64,000 nt of DNA from Acetobacter garciniae (GCF_017377735.1 NZ_JAFVMH010000003.1:124001-188000); one strand, 5' to 3'. Numbered from the stretch's first letter, positions 24,724 through 34,566 are shown. A program made the numbers and translations. The notes: generated by a model not told the origin, from the sequence alone.

Positions 24724-27423
24724 ATGCGTTTTTCCCGGCTTTCCCACCGTCGCACCACCATGCTTGTGGTCTGCGTCTCGACTGCCCTGACCCGCCCTGC
24801 CTGGGCTGCAACGCCTGCCAGCCCCGTGGGGGGCGTGCCTGTCCATATCGCCGCCCAGCCGCTTGAACAGGCCTTGGAACAACTGGGCCAGCAGACCGGC
24901 CGCAATGTCATGTTCACCCCCGATCCGCGCCTGCGTGCGATTACGGTCAAGCCGCTGAACGCAACCCTGCCGCCAGAGGAAGCGGTGGCACGCCTGCTGG
25001 CCGGTACGGGCTTTACGGCAGAAAACCTGCCCGGCGGGGGCATTACCATCCATGGCGGAAAACCGCAGCCTTTGAAAAACCTCCGTAAAAAAGCCGCCCT
25101 TCGCAGTAATGCGGGGGAAGATATTGTGACCACCGGGCACCATACGCGTTCGGTCATGAGCATGGATGGCCAGGAAATACAGGCCCTCATGCCCGGGCAG
25201 AACCCCATGCAGGCCCTCGATTTCCTGCCCGGCGTCACTTTCACCAACGTGGACCCGTGGGGCAATAACGAACAGAATTCCAGCATTTACGTGCATGGTT
25301 TCAACCAGAACCAGCTTGGCTACACGCTTGATGGCGTGCCGCTGGGGGCGGGGGCGTACGGCAATTACAACGGCCTGTCGCCCCAGCGCGCGGCGATCAG
25401 CGAAGATATCGCCAGTACCTCCCTGTCATCGGGGGCGGGGGCATTGGGCACTGCATCAACCAGCAACCTGGGCGGGACGATCGCATTCACCACCAGCGAT
25501 CCAAAGAAAAAGGCCGGGGCCACCATTCGCCAGACCTTTGGCGAATATTCCACCTTCCGCACTTTCGCGCGGGTCGATACCGGCACGTTCGGCAACAACA
25601 ACGCCGCCTACTTCGCCTTTGCACGGCAGGATGCGCGACCGTGGAACCTGGGGCCGGGCAACAGCCAGGGCGGGTACCAGGTGAACGCCAAATTCACCCA
25701 CAAGGGTGAAAAGACGGATGTCACCGCCTATTTCGACTGGCAGAACAAGGCCGAACCCAACACGCAGGGCCTGACCGCCCCCACCAGCCTGTATGCCCGT
25801 GGCGCCTTCTACCCCAATCTGAGTGCCGCCATGGCCAATTACCCGGTCATGACATCGACCAAGGCCTCCCCCGCGACCCCCAATAACCAGTATTATTTTT
25901 CCGCCGCCCGCCGGACGGATTACCTGTCCTATATCAACGTGTCTCACCGTTTTAACGATCATGTGTCATGGGACAACAATCTTTACTTTCACTACGATGA
26001 CGGGGCGGGCATTGTCGCCACTTCCGTGCGCACGGTTGCGATCCTGACCGAGCTTGGCCCCTATCTGGACCCCGGGGCAACAAATTACATCAAGAACGGC
26101 CAGTTCACCTACAGCCTGCACGGTGTTGATCCTGTCGTGTGGAACAAGACGGGTGGCACCGGCTTTGTCGTGCGCACCACGGAATATCGTGATTACCGGG
26201 GCGGGCTGACCAGCACGCTGCATTACAAGGTCGGGCACCATAATATCGAAGTGGGCGGCTGGTACGAACGCAACAACAACGTGCAGGCCCGGCGCTGGTA
26301 CCCCCTGACCGCCACCAACACGCTGACCCCGTACGACATGCCGCGCGACCCGCTGTTCACCCAATGGGCCAACGCCTTCTATACCAATACTTTCGTCACC
26401 CATCTTCAGGATACGTGGAAAGTCACGCCGCGCCTGACGCTCATGGGCGGCTTCAAGTCCGAAATGGTGTACACCAACGGCACCTTGCCGGTGGCGGCCC
26501 TGCCGCAATCGCTGGCGTCAGCCGTTTCGGGTGCGAAAACCATTGTCGATACCAGCACCAATACGGTGGCCGGCGGCACGATCCCGTCCTTCAAGGCGTT
26601 CCTGCCGGCTTTTGGCGCCTTGTGGCGGTTCACCGATCATGAACAGCTTTTCGCCAATATCCAGGAAAACATGGATTCCTTTGCCGAGACCGGCTACGGC
26701 TCGACCTCACCCTGGGCCGTGACAAGCCAGGCCGATTTCGAGGCGTTCAAGAAACACGGCAAACCCGAAACATCCTGGACGTATGAGATAGGTTTGCGGA
26801 CCAGCCGCGCGCTCAAATTCGGACCGCTGACCGGTATCGGCGGCCAGCTTGAATACTATCATGTCAATTTCTACAACCGGCTTGGCACGATCAGCCCGCC
26901 CAACCAGGGTATTTCGGGCGTGGGCAGCACGGTGGCCAATCTGGGCAGTGTCAGCACGAACGGCATGGACCTGGCCTTTACGCTGCATTTCGGCAACCAT
27001 TTCTCGGTCTATAACGCGCTGTCCTATGTCGATAGCGTCTATGGCAACGACTTCATGGACGGGGCCACGCTCTACCACACCCGCGGCATGAAGGTGCCCG
27101 CCATCCCCGCCTGGTCCGACAAGTTCGTGCTCAGCTACCATTATGGCAATTTCAGAACGCAGTTCAGCGGCACCTATATGGGCGAGCGCCCTGCCACCAT
27201 TACCAATTCGGTCTATACCCCGTCGCGCGTGATGCTGGGGTTCAGTGCCGGGTATCATTTCGACATGATCCCGCATGTGCGGGGGCTTGATCTGCAGCTC
27301 AATATCAGCAACCTGAACAACGTGCGGACCTGGTCCTCGATCACATCGGGGGATGCGTCAACCTATACGGGCTACCCGACCGCGCCACGGATGTTCTTCG
27401 GCACCGTCGGGGTGGAGTTCTGA
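24724..27423 (+). CDS. TonB-dependent receptor with STN signalling domain
   Basis: An 899-residue outer-membrane receptor of the FecA transducer class. It has a signal peptide (MRFSRLSHRRTTMLVV, cleavage near AWA-ATPA), an STN domain at about 36-105 (VHIAAQPLEQALEQLGQQTG, LPPEEAVARLLAGTGF), a plug with FLPGVTFTNVDPWGNNEQNS and YTLDGVPLGAGAYG, and a barrel ending MFFGTVGVEF. The STN domain talks to FecR, so ligand binding should induce the receptor through the sigma factor. ACAGG precedes the ATG. The ligand is unknown; a phospholipase C gene follows 57 bases later, which is not the usual iron-siderophore neighbour. Confidence 0.94.
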   Translation: MRFSRLSHRRTTMLVVCVSTALTRPAWAATPASPVGGVPVHIAAQPLEQALEQLGQQTGRNVMFTPDPRLRAITVKPLNATLPPEEAVARLLAGTGFTAENLPGGGITIHGGKPQPLKNLRKKAALRSNAGEDIVTTGHHTRSVMSMDGQEIQALMPGQNPMQALDFLPGVTFTNVDPWGNNEQNSSIYVHGFNQNQLGYTLDGVPLGAGAYGNYNGLSPQRAAISEDIASTSLSSGAGALGTASTSNLGGTIAFTTSDPKKKAGATIRQTFGEYSTFRTFARVDTGTFGNNNAAYFAFARQDARPWNLGPGNSQGGYQVNAKFTHKGEKTDVTAYFDWQNKAEPNTQGLTAPTSLYARGAFYPNLSAAMANYPVMTSTKASPATPNNQYYFSAARRTDYLSYINVSHRFNDHVSWDNNLYFHYDDGAGIVATSVRTVAILTELGPYLDPGATNYIKNGQFTYSLHGVDPVVWNKTGGTGFVVRTTEYRDYRGGLTSTLHYKVGHHNIEVGGWYERNNNVQARRWYPLTATNTLTPYDMPRDPLFTQWANAFYTNTFVTHLQDTWKVTPRLTLMGGFKSEMVYTNGTLPVAALPQSLASAVSGAKTIVDTSTNTVAGGTIPSFKAFLPAFGALWRFTDHEQLFANIQENMDSFAETGYGSTSPWAVTSQADFEAFKKHGKPETSWTYEIGLRTSRALKFGPLTGIGGQLEYYHVNFYNRLGTISPPNQGISGVGSTVANLGSVSTNGMDLAFTLHFGNHFSVYNALSYVDSVYGNDFMDGATLYHTRGMKVPAIPAWSDKFVLSYHYGNFRTQFSGTYMGERPATITNSVYTPSRVMLGFSAGYHFDMIPHVRGLDLQLNISNLNNVRTWSSITSGDASTYTGYPTAPRMFFGTVGVEF

Positions 27424-27480
27424 TCCACCGCCCGGCCCCAGAGTTCCATGTCTGAACGTGCTTGCGCACCAGGAGAATCC

Positions 27481-29982
27481 ATGACCACACGCCGCGATTT
27501 TCTCAAATACGCCCTGCTGTCGGGCACGGCGGGGCTTGCGGGCAGCCTGCCGGACTCCATCCGCCGGGCCCATGCCATCGCCTCCGAGCCGGGCAGCACG
27601 TTCATGGATGCCGAGCACGTGGTGATCCTGATGCAGGAGAACCGGTCGTTCGACCATATGTTCGGAACGCTCCAGGGTGTGCGCGGTTTCAACGACCCGC
27701 GCGCCCTGACGCTGGCCAACGGCAACCCGGTCTTTCTGCAAAGCGGCAAGGCGGGGGAAACCTACGGCCCATGGCGGCTGAACATGCATGATAGCTGCAT
27801 TACCTGGATGGGCTCCATCCCGCATTCGCGCGACAGCCAGGTCGATGCCTGGAACGAAGGGCGGCATGACCGCTGGGTGGATGTCAAGCGGTCGCACCAC
27901 AAGGCGTTCGCCCATTTCCCGCTGACCATGGGCTACCACACGCGCGAAGACCTGCCGTTTTACTATGCGCTGGCCGATGCGTTCACCATCTGCGACCAGA
28001 ATTACTGCGGGGCCATGACCAGCACCACGCCGAACCGGCTGATTTTCTGGAGCGGCACCGTGCGTGACAGGCAGGAACCGGGGTCGGCCGTCTACATGCG
28101 CAACCCTGAAATTCTTCAGGGTGGCATGACCTGGACCAGTTTCCCCCAGCGGCTGAGCCAGGCCGGCATATCGTGGAAATTCTACCAGAACGAACTGAGC
28201 CAGACCGGTGGCCTGGGGGGTGAGGAACGAGCCTGGCTGTCCAACTTTGCGTGCAATGTTCTGGAATGTTTCGATGCGTATAACGTATCGGACAATCCCG
28301 GCTACGGGCTGTGGGTGGATGAATGCATTGCCGCTTGCCTGAAAAATATTGAAAAGCTCGAACGCAGCGAAATGCTGGTGTCCGAACGCCGGGACGAGGA
28401 ACTGGCCGAAGCCCAGGCCCTGCTTGCCGTCTTGCAGGAACGCCGCACGCGCGCCAGCCGCGAAACACCGCTTTCCCCCGCCGAGCGGGACCTGTTCGAG
28501 CGCGCCTTCGTCACCAACAAGGGCGATCCGGATTATCGCCACCTTGAAGTGCTGGAATTCAGCGATGGCGATCGCGCCACAAGCATGAAGGCCCCCAAGG
28601 GCGACATGCTGTACCAGTTCCGCAAGGACGTGCGTGAAGGCAGCCTGCCGACTGTTTCCTGGCTGGCGGCCCCGGAGCGTTTTTCCGCCCATCCGACATC
28701 GCCATGGTACGGGGCGTGGTACGTCTCCGAAATCATGGATATCCTGACCGAAAATCCCGAGGTGTGGAAAAAGACCATCTTCATTCTCACCTATGATGAA
28801 AATGACGGCTTTTTCGACCATGGCTGCTCCTACGTGGCCCCCGATCCGACCCGCCCCGAAACCGGCGGCAGTTCGGCCTCCATCCGCAATGCGGGGCTGG
28901 AATACACCACCGCCGCTGATGAGGAAGCGCGTGGCGTGCCCGGGCATCTTGCCCGCAGCGGGCCGGTCGGGCTGGGCTTTCGCGTGCCGATGATCGTGGC
29001 TTCTCCATGGAGCCGGGGCGGGTGGGTGAATTCACAGGTCTTCGATCATTCATCCTCCTTGCAGTTCCTGGAAGTTTTCCTGTCCCGCAAATTCGCAAAG
29101 CCGGTGGCCGAGCCCAATATCTCGGACTGGCGGCGCGCGGTCAGCGGCGACCTGACATCGTGCTTCCGCCCGTTCGAGGCCACGCCGCCGCATCTGGCCT
29201 TTCTCGACCGCGACCAGCATATCGAGGAAATCCAGCGCGCGAAAAGCCGCCCCTACCCCAAGGGCTACCACGCCTTCACTGCCGATGAGGTCGCGGCCCT
29301 GCGCAAGGAAGGGGCGGCCCTGCGTTCCATCGCCTGGCAGGAACCGGGCACACGCCCGTCCTGCGCGCTGCCGTACGAACTGGCCTGTGACATGCAGCCC
29401 GCACCGGGTGGCGCATCGGTCGTGCTGCAACTGGCGGCCTCGCGCACGCTGCATGGGGCAAAGGCAGCGGGTGCGCCGTTCAACGTCTATCGGCGCGGCC
29501 TGCGTGACACGGCGGTGCAGGACGGTTTTTCCGCCGCCACATGGGCGGTGGCCGCCGGGGATCACATGCGGCTGAGCTATCCTTCGGCCGATTTTACCGA
29601 TGGTCTTTACAATATCGAGGTGCACGGCCCCAACGGGTTCTACCGGCATTACCGGGGCCAGCTTGCCACCCGGGCAGTGGCTGTCGCCTGTCATTACCAG
29701 AAAGGACAGGATGCCCGGCACGCAGGCCTTGCCCTTGTCCTAGCCAATCATGGGCATGAGCAGGCGGTACTCAGCCTGTCCGGCCGCACAGGCGGGGACC
29801 GCCAGATCACCCTGTCCCCCGGCCAGACCCGCACCGTTACCATAGACCTTGCAGCCAGCGCCAACTGGTATGACGTGATCCTGACCGCCCGGAATGACAG
29901 CACGTTCTTCTGCCATGTGGCCGGCCGGGTGGAAACAGGCCTGCCCGGCCTGACGGACCCCGCCATGGGGGGCACGGTCTAG
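27481..29982 (+). CDS. Tat-exported phospholipase C, phosphocholine-specific type
   Basis: An 833-residue secreted phosphoesterase. The twin-arginine signal TTRRDFLKYALLSGTAG marks folded export by Tat. The phosphoesterase domain opens with VVILMQENRSFDHMFGTLQG, the ENRSFDHxFG motif of the PLC/acid phosphatase superfamily, and later has TYDENDGFFDH. Two C-terminal DUF756-type beta-domains follow (about 620-830). Such enzymes cleave phosphatidylcholine or sphingomyelin to phosphocholine and a neutral lipid, helping phosphate or choline recovery. AGGAG is five bases before the ATG at 27481. The 57-base gap from the TonB receptor suggests co-transcription and sigma-factor control. Confidence 0.93.
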   Translation: MTTRRDFLKYALLSGTAGLAGSLPDSIRRAHAIASEPGSTFMDAEHVVILMQENRSFDHMFGTLQGVRGFNDPRALTLANGNPVFLQSGKAGETYGPWRLNMHDSCITWMGSIPHSRDSQVDAWNEGRHDRWVDVKRSHHKAFAHFPLTMGYHTREDLPFYYALADAFTICDQNYCGAMTSTTPNRLIFWSGTVRDRQEPGSAVYMRNPEILQGGMTWTSFPQRLSQAGISWKFYQNELSQTGGLGGEERAWLSNFACNVLECFDAYNVSDNPGYGLWVDECIAACLKNIEKLERSEMLVSERRDEELAEAQALLAVLQERRTRASRETPLSPAERDLFERAFVTNKGDPDYRHLEVLEFSDGDRATSMKAPKGDMLYQFRKDVREGSLPTVSWLAAPERFSAHPTSPWYGAWYVSEIMDILTENPEVWKKTIFILTYDENDGFFDHGCSYVAPDPTRPETGGSSASIRNAGLEYTTAADEEARGVPGHLARSGPVGLGFRVPMIVASPWSRGGWVNSQVFDHSSSLQFLEVFLSRKFAKPVAEPNISDWRRAVSGDLTSCFRPFEATPPHLAFLDRDQHIEEIQRAKSRPYPKGYHAFTADEVAALRKEGAALRSIAWQEPGTRPSCALPYELACDMQPAPGGASVVLQLAASRTLHGAKAAGAPFNVYRRGLRDTAVQDGFSAATWAVAAGDHMRLSYPSADFTDGLYNIEVHGPNGFYRHYRGQLATRAVAVACHYQKGQDARHAGLALVLANHGHEQAVLSLSGRTGGDRQITLSPGQTRTVTIDLAASANWYDVILTARNDSTFFCHVAGRVETGLPGLTDPAMGGTV

Positions 29983-30046
29983 CCCCCTGGCAGTATGTCC
30001 GGAGCCAAACGAGAGGGCATTTAAAACAACGCAGTGATAAAGAGTT

Positions 30047-30130
30047 ATAAAAGTTTCTGGTGTCGCCTTTTTTCCAAAAAGGTGACGGTCTTTGAAGCTT
30101 TTTGGAAAAAGCTTCACCAAAAACTTTTAT
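30047..30130. repeat. Inverted pair of the dispersed repeat, locus 2
   Basis: Two copies face each other: ATAAAAGTTTCTGGTG at 30047-30062 and CACCAAAAACTTTTAT at 30115-30130. Between them are two inner palindromes (CCTTTTTTCCAAAAAGG and GAAGCTTTTTGGAAAAAGCTTC). The whole could fold into a long cruciform. It sits 65 bases after the phospholipase stop and is probably its terminator. The rest of this gap to 30339 shows nothing further. Translation of the element gives the spurious start MKLFGKSFTKNFY. Confidence 0.85.
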
Positions 30131-30339
30131 TCTGCGGACATTTCGGCTTTTGAGGTGGTCTCTTTGTGCCCGATCACGGGGGGAACGCAGGGGCTTGCCC
30201 GCCCGTTAGGTCAGGCGGGGGCTGGGCGGCCTGCGGTGGTGCACCCCCGGGCCGCGCCTTTCGGGTCATGGGGCCCGGTCCCGTATGGCGCCTGTCCCGC
30301 CCGGACAGGTGCGCGGATATGCGGCAAGGGGACAGCCGA

Positions 30340-31287
30340 ATGAAATATTGCCTGGTTCTGAGCATTCTGGGGCTTGCCGTTCCCATGGCGGCGCTGGCTG
30401 ATGACAGTCCTGCCCTGCAAGCCCTGCTGGATGGGTGTTATGCAGGCACACGCGGCTGCGACATCGATTTGCAGGGGGCGACAAAAACGCTGGGCAAACC
30501 GCTCAGGATCAACCCCGATCTGGTCAGCCTGCGCAATGCCACGTTTGACTGCCGCATGACCTCGGGCACCTGCCTTTATGTGTCGCAGGACGGTTTTCCC
30601 CACCGGGACAAGACAACCCTCAACCGGCTGGAAGGCATTACCCTGCGGGGCAGCAAGGCCATTGACGGCATTACCATGAACTATACCGATAACGGCAACC
30701 ACAATATCAATGCGGCCATGACGCTGATCAGCGTGTCCATCCAGGGGTTCAATCGCGGTCTTTCCCTGGGGCATAATGTCTGGGGTGTGGATATGTTCAA
30801 TGTGCTGATCGGCAATGGCAATATCGGCATCTACACGCAGCCGGGCACGCATAATGCGGGCGAGCGTTCGACCTTCGCGGGCGGGACGATCTATAACAAC
30901 GCCGTCGTGGGTCTGGACGAAGAATCCTGCTGGGAATTCGATTTCGAAGGCACCAGCTTCGACTTCAACACCCAGCAGATGATCCTGCGCGGCCCGACCG
31001 CCTTTACGGGGCATATCGAAAACAACGATACCGGCAAGCCGGAAATCGTGCTCGATGCGCTGGAGGGTGTGCCCGCGGGTGCGCTTTACATGAGTGCGGG
31101 TTCAAGCATTACCGTCGATGGCTGGGATGCCAAAAACCCCAGGCAGCCCTGTTATGTCGAAACGCATCTGCCTTACAACAATACCAAACTGCCTGCGGCC
31201 CTCTACGGTTTTGGGGGAACGCAGGGGGCGGTATGCGGGCCGGGCAAGGTCGTGATGTGGGACGGGCAACCATTCACCGGCAAATAA
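30340..31287 (+). CDS. Secreted parallel beta-helix protein
   Basis: A 315-residue protein with a signal peptide (MKYCLVLSILGLAVPMAALA, cleavage before DDS). The body has repeating short beta-strands with Asn/Gly turns (RLEGITLRGSKAIDGITMNY, ISVSIQGFNRGLSLGHNVWG), as in right-handed beta-helix polysaccharide lyases or epimerases. No catalytic motif of a known lyase family stands out. AAGGGG lies eight bases before the ATG. It is convergent with the Wzx-like flippase, so it may act on a secreted polysaccharide. The function is inferred from fold and location only. Confidence 0.72.
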   Translation: MKYCLVLSILGLAVPMAALADDSPALQALLDGCYAGTRGCDIDLQGATKTLGKPLRINPDLVSLRNATFDCRMTSGTCLYVSQDGFPHRDKTTLNRLEGITLRGSKAIDGITMNYTDNGNHNINAAMTLISVSIQGFNRGLSLGHNVWGVDMFNVLIGNGNIGIYTQPGTHNAGERSTFAGGTIYNNAVVGLDEESCWEFDFEGTSFDFNTQQMILRGPTAFTGHIENNDTGKPEIVLDALEGVPAGALYMSAGSSITVDGWDAKNPRQPCYVETHLPYNNTKLPAALYGFGGTQGAVCGPGKVVMWDGQPFTGK

Positions 31288-31340
31288 CGCCGCCCGTCAA
31301 ACCCGTTCCGAGGGTTCCAGAACCACCCAGTCCAATGAAG

Positions 31341-31376
31341 AAAAGTTTTTGGTGAAGATTTTTCCAAAAAGCTTCA
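31341..31376 (+). repeat. Dispersed AT-rich palindromic repeat, locus 3
   Basis: AAAAGTTTTTGGTGAAGATT followed by TTTCCAAAAAGCTTCA. It lies in the 140-base gap between the convergent beta-helix and flippase genes, a position suited to a shared terminator. Confidence 0.8.
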
Positions 31377-31427
31377 AAGATCATAATATTTTTGAATTTT
31401 TTATCATTCCTGATCAAAGGGGCGGCC

Positions 31428-32957
31428 TTACCAGTGCAACGCCTGTCGGCCCATGGTCCAGACCCGGGCAAGGCTCAGGCGCAGGCTGGTCCTGTCCGCG
31501 TCAGTCAGGGCGTAGCTCCACAGGATGAGGTAAAACGCGCCAAGACCCGCCGTGCCGATAACCGTGCTGGTAAAATGCGTGGTGTCGGGAATAGCCAGCA
31601 GCATGGCCAAGAGCCCCGCCAGCCCAGCGGGAACAAGATGGCGCACGACCTCTGTCAGTGCAGGATAGAGGCGAATGCCCAGGGAAATGCGAACCAGGCA
31701 GTCCGCCATGCTGCGTACCGCCCAGGCATAGGCAGCGCCATTGACCCCGAACCAGTGCAGGAACACCAGAAGCAACGGCACATAAAGGGCGACCTCGACC
31801 ACGGACAGGATCGCGTTGATCTCCGCCCGGCCAATCCCGTCGAGAAAACCCGCAGCCACCGCATCCATGCCGAAAAAGAACACGCCGATACTCAGCCATT
31901 TCATGATCGCGGTACTGTGCAGCGCGAAATCCGGCCCCACCCACAACAGCAGGATATCGTGGCTGAACAGGGAGCCCAGCAGGCAGAAGGGAAAGAGCAG
32001 CCCCACCACGGTCAGGATGCTGTTGCGGTAAAGTGTGGTGGTGGCAGCGGGGTTTTTGCGCCAGGATGCCGCCATGGCCGGATAGGCCGTGCTGGTGACG
32101 GCCATGGTAATCATGGACAGCCGCGCCACCACGTCGAATGCGGTGGTGTAATAGCCCGTTATGGCGGCCGACAGAACGGTCGCGATCATGAAGCGGTCCA
32201 TATAGGACAGCACGGGAAACATCAGGTTGGATACGGTCATCCATCCGCCAATGCGAAACAGCGGGCGCAGTTCACGCCATGCAGGGCGGGCATGCCGCAG
32301 CGATGGCATGATCCGCAGGCACACCAACCCATAGCCCACCGTCATGGCCAGGCGGCACAAGGCCAGCATCAGCATGACGCCAACAAGGCTGTCCCATACT
32401 TGCAGGATCAGCAACGGGCCCAGGTAATACATGACCGAAATGGGCACGTTGAGCAGGTTGGCGGTGCGGAACGCCTGATACGCCGACATGACGCCCCACA
32501 TGGCAGCGTTGATCATGACCAGCGGGGCCGTGGCGCATAACACCCACATGGCCACCACGGTCTGGTGCTGCAACGCGCTGGGAATTTTCAGGCCATGATA
32601 CACCCAAAGCTTGACACCCAGGGCCGCACACCCGCCCCCCACCAGCCCGAACAGGCCCAGCACCAGGATGCCCGTCAGGGTAAGGGTGGCACTTTCGTGC
32701 TCCCGGCCATCGGCTATGTGTTCGGCCACGGCGCGGGTCAGCGCGCGGCCCAGCCCGAAATCGAAAATGCCGAACGTACCCACCAGGCTGAGCGCAATGG
32801 TCAGCACCCCCCACCGGTCCAGCCCCAGCCGCATGATCAGGAAAGGGGTGACGATCAGGGCTACGGCAACCGGCCCGATCCGGCCAAGCATGTTCCACCC
32901 GGCATTGAACAGAACTGTCTGCATGCGGGTCAGGCGCGCATGGTCGGTGGATGTCAT
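31428..32957 (-). CDS. Wzx-like polysaccharide flippase
   Basis: A 509-residue integral membrane protein of the MOP/PST exporter superfamily with about twelve to fourteen helices. The opening MQTVLFNAGWNMLGRIGPVA and the segments PFLIMRLGLDRWGVLTIALS and FDFGLGRALTRAVAEHI are typical of Wzx/RfbX flippases, which move undecaprenyl-linked repeat units to the periplasm. The main exopolysaccharide cluster as seen here lacks a flippase, so this gene, over 18 kb away, could serve it. The flanking beta-helix and GT2 genes suggest a second polysaccharide locus. Confidence 0.87.
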   Translation of the reverse strand: MTSTDHARLTRMQTVLFNAGWNMLGRIGPVAVALIVTPFLIMRLGLDRWGVLTIALSLVGTFGIFDFGLGRALTRAVAEHIADGREHESATLTLTGILVLGLFGLVGGGCAALGVKLWVYHGLKIPSALQHQTVVAMWVLCATAPLVMINAAMWGVMSAYQAFRTANLLNVPISVMYYLGPLLILQVWDSLVGVMLMLALCRLAMTVGYGLVCLRIMPSLRHARPAWRELRPLFRIGGWMTVSNLMFPVLSYMDRFMIATVLSAAITGYYTTAFDVVARLSMITMAVTSTAYPAMAASWRKNPAATTTLYRNSILTVVGLLFPFCLLGSLFSHDILLLWVGPDFALHSTAIMKWLSIGVFFFGMDAVAAGFLDGIGRAEINAILSVVEVALYVPLLLVFLHWFGVNGAAYAWAVRSMADCLVRISLGIRLYPALTEVVRHLVPAGLAGLLAMLLAIPDTTHFTSTVIGTAGLGAFYLILWSYALTDADRTSLRLSLARVWTMGRQALHW

Positions 32958-33085
32958 GGAGAATGATCCTGCGCGTTCGGCGTTATTCTTGTCTCAGGCG
33001 ATGAAAGACAGCATCATGGAAAGGGAAAAACCACCAGCGTCATCAGGCAGTATCGCTACGGGCTGATACAATGGCGCGTTGAAAA

Positions 33086-33334
33086 TCATGCAAGCGGCCC
33101 CATCTCGCCTGCGTCGTCAGGCAAGGGGCGGCCCGGATAGGCCAGGCCCGCAAGCGGATCAGGTGGCACCGGGGCCGCGTCCGTTCCCGCCTGGTCTCCA
33201 TTCGGCCCCGTCGGCGCGAAGGCCATGTGTCCGTGTTTGTTGAACACCGCGATAAAACGCCCCACATCGCCCAGGCCGAGTACCACCGGCGTGCCGACAC
33301 CACCGGCCGGTCCTGTAGCAAGGTAATGCACCAT
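33086..33334 (-). CDS. Small protein of unknown function (82 aa)
   Basis: The gene begins MVHYLATGPAGGVGTPVVLG and is rich in Gly, Pro and Asp, with no signal peptide or membrane helix. Support for translation is strong: AGGAGG lies six bases before the ATG, with an additional in-frame GTG at 33337. It is 128 bases upstream of the flippase on the same strand and divergent from the GT2 gene. No family recognised. Confidence 0.6.
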   Translation of the reverse strand: MVHYLATGPAGGVGTPVVLGLGDVGRFIAVFNKHGHMAFAPTGPNGDQAGTDAAPVPPDPLAGLAYPGRPLPDDAGEMGPLA

Positions 33335-33570
33335 CACATGCCTCCTGCCTGATTGGGTGGTGAAACGGCATGCCGGATCCCGTCTGGCTGCTTTGGGCGA
33401 ACGGTGCAGAAGCCATCAGGGTTGCACGCTCACGCGCCTGCGCTGTGAATTTTGTGCGGTGGGGCAAATATTTTCGCCCCCGTAGACAACCTTTTGCTCT
33501 CCTGCCCTGTTTCATACGCAGGCCGTCGGGCCGTGTGCGGTCAGGTGTGGCGCGGGGGCCGGTATTGCCG

Positions 33571-34566
33571 ATGAACAGCGATATTTTATTCTCGATCATC
33601 ATAGCGAACTACAATTATGGCCGTTACGTGGGGGATGCGATAGACAGCGCGCTGGCGCAGGACTGGCCGCATGTGGAGGTGATTGTCGTCGATGATGGAT
33701 CGACCGATGATTCGGCCGATGTCATCGCGCGCTATGGCGATCGGATCAGGGCGGTTTTCACGAAAAACCGGGGCCAGCGGGAGGCCAATAATACCGGATT
33801 TGAGATAAGCCGCGGCGATGCCGTTATTTTTCTCGACTCGGACGATGTCCTGCTGCCCGGCCTGCTGCGCGAAATCGCCTCCGTCTGGCGCGAAGGGCTG
33901 AGCAAGGTCCAAGTGATGATGCAGCGTGTCGATACGCAAAAACGACCCAATGGCGGCACGGTTCCCAAAATGGCCCTTGCCCCGCCCCCCGCACAGATCC
34001 GCCAATGGGTGGACGCCACGTTCGAATACCCCACCCCGCCATCTTCGGCCAATGCGTGGTCGCGCAGGTTCCTGAACGCCATTTTCCCGCTCGACGGCAC
34101 GCATGATGCGGCGACGGATTCAACCTGTATCGCCATGGCGCCCTATATGGGCGATGTTATCACCATACCAAAGCCGCTGGTGCTGTACCGCATGCATGGT
34201 GCCAATGACAGCACCATGACCGCGCGCGACACCAATTACAGCCGCGAAGTCACCCGCGGGATGAAACGCCTGCAGGCCGCACAGAATGCCTGCCGGATCA
34301 GGGGCGTGCCCCCACCCACGACCGATATCCTGTTTTTCGGCGGTAATCTTTTGCAGTTCCGGGTCGCATCCCTGCGGCTGACCCCCAAGGCCCACCCTCT
34401 GCCCGGTGACAGCAGGCCGCGCGCCTTGTTCGATGCGCTGCTGCTGCCATTCCGGCCCAGCTTCCAGCGCCTGTCCACCCGCCTGATGATCGTGGGCTGG
34501 TCGGTCCTGACCCTGCTGGTTCCCGAACGCTTCGCGCGCTTCCTGATTACGAAACGCTATAGCTGA
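33571..34566 (+). CDS. GT2-family glycosyltransferase
   Basis: A 331-residue GT-A transferase that opens SIIIANYNYGRYVGDAIDSA, followed by VEVIVVDDGSTDDS, KNRGQREANNTGFEISRGDA and the DxD-like IFLDSDDVLLPGL. These are the classic nucleotide-sugar and metal-binding motifs. A hydrophobic C-terminal patch (LMIVGWSVLTLLVP) may touch the membrane. The start is set by conservation of the domain; the upstream ribosome site is weak (GGGGCCGG). It is the only transferase of this small locus. Confidence 0.88.
   Translation: MNSDILFSIIIANYNYGRYVGDAIDSALAQDWPHVEVIVVDDGSTDDSADVIARYGDRIRAVFTKNRGQREANNTGFEISRGDAVIFLDSDDVLLPGLLREIASVWREGLSKVQVMMQRVDTQKRPNGGTVPKMALAPPPAQIRQWVDATFEYPTPPSSANAWSRRFLNAIFPLDGTHDAATDSTCIAMAPYMGDVITIPKPLVLYRMHGANDSTMTARDTNYSREVTRGMKRLQAAQNACRIRGVPPPTTDILFFGGNLLQFRVASLRLTPKAHPLPGDSRPRALFDALLLPFRPSFQRLSTRLMIVGWSVLTLLVPERFARFLITKRYS

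Noticed and set aside
27358..28947. 529-codon minus-strand frame opposite the phospholipase C gene
   Set aside because: It is an antisense shadow of a clear gene, with no start signal.
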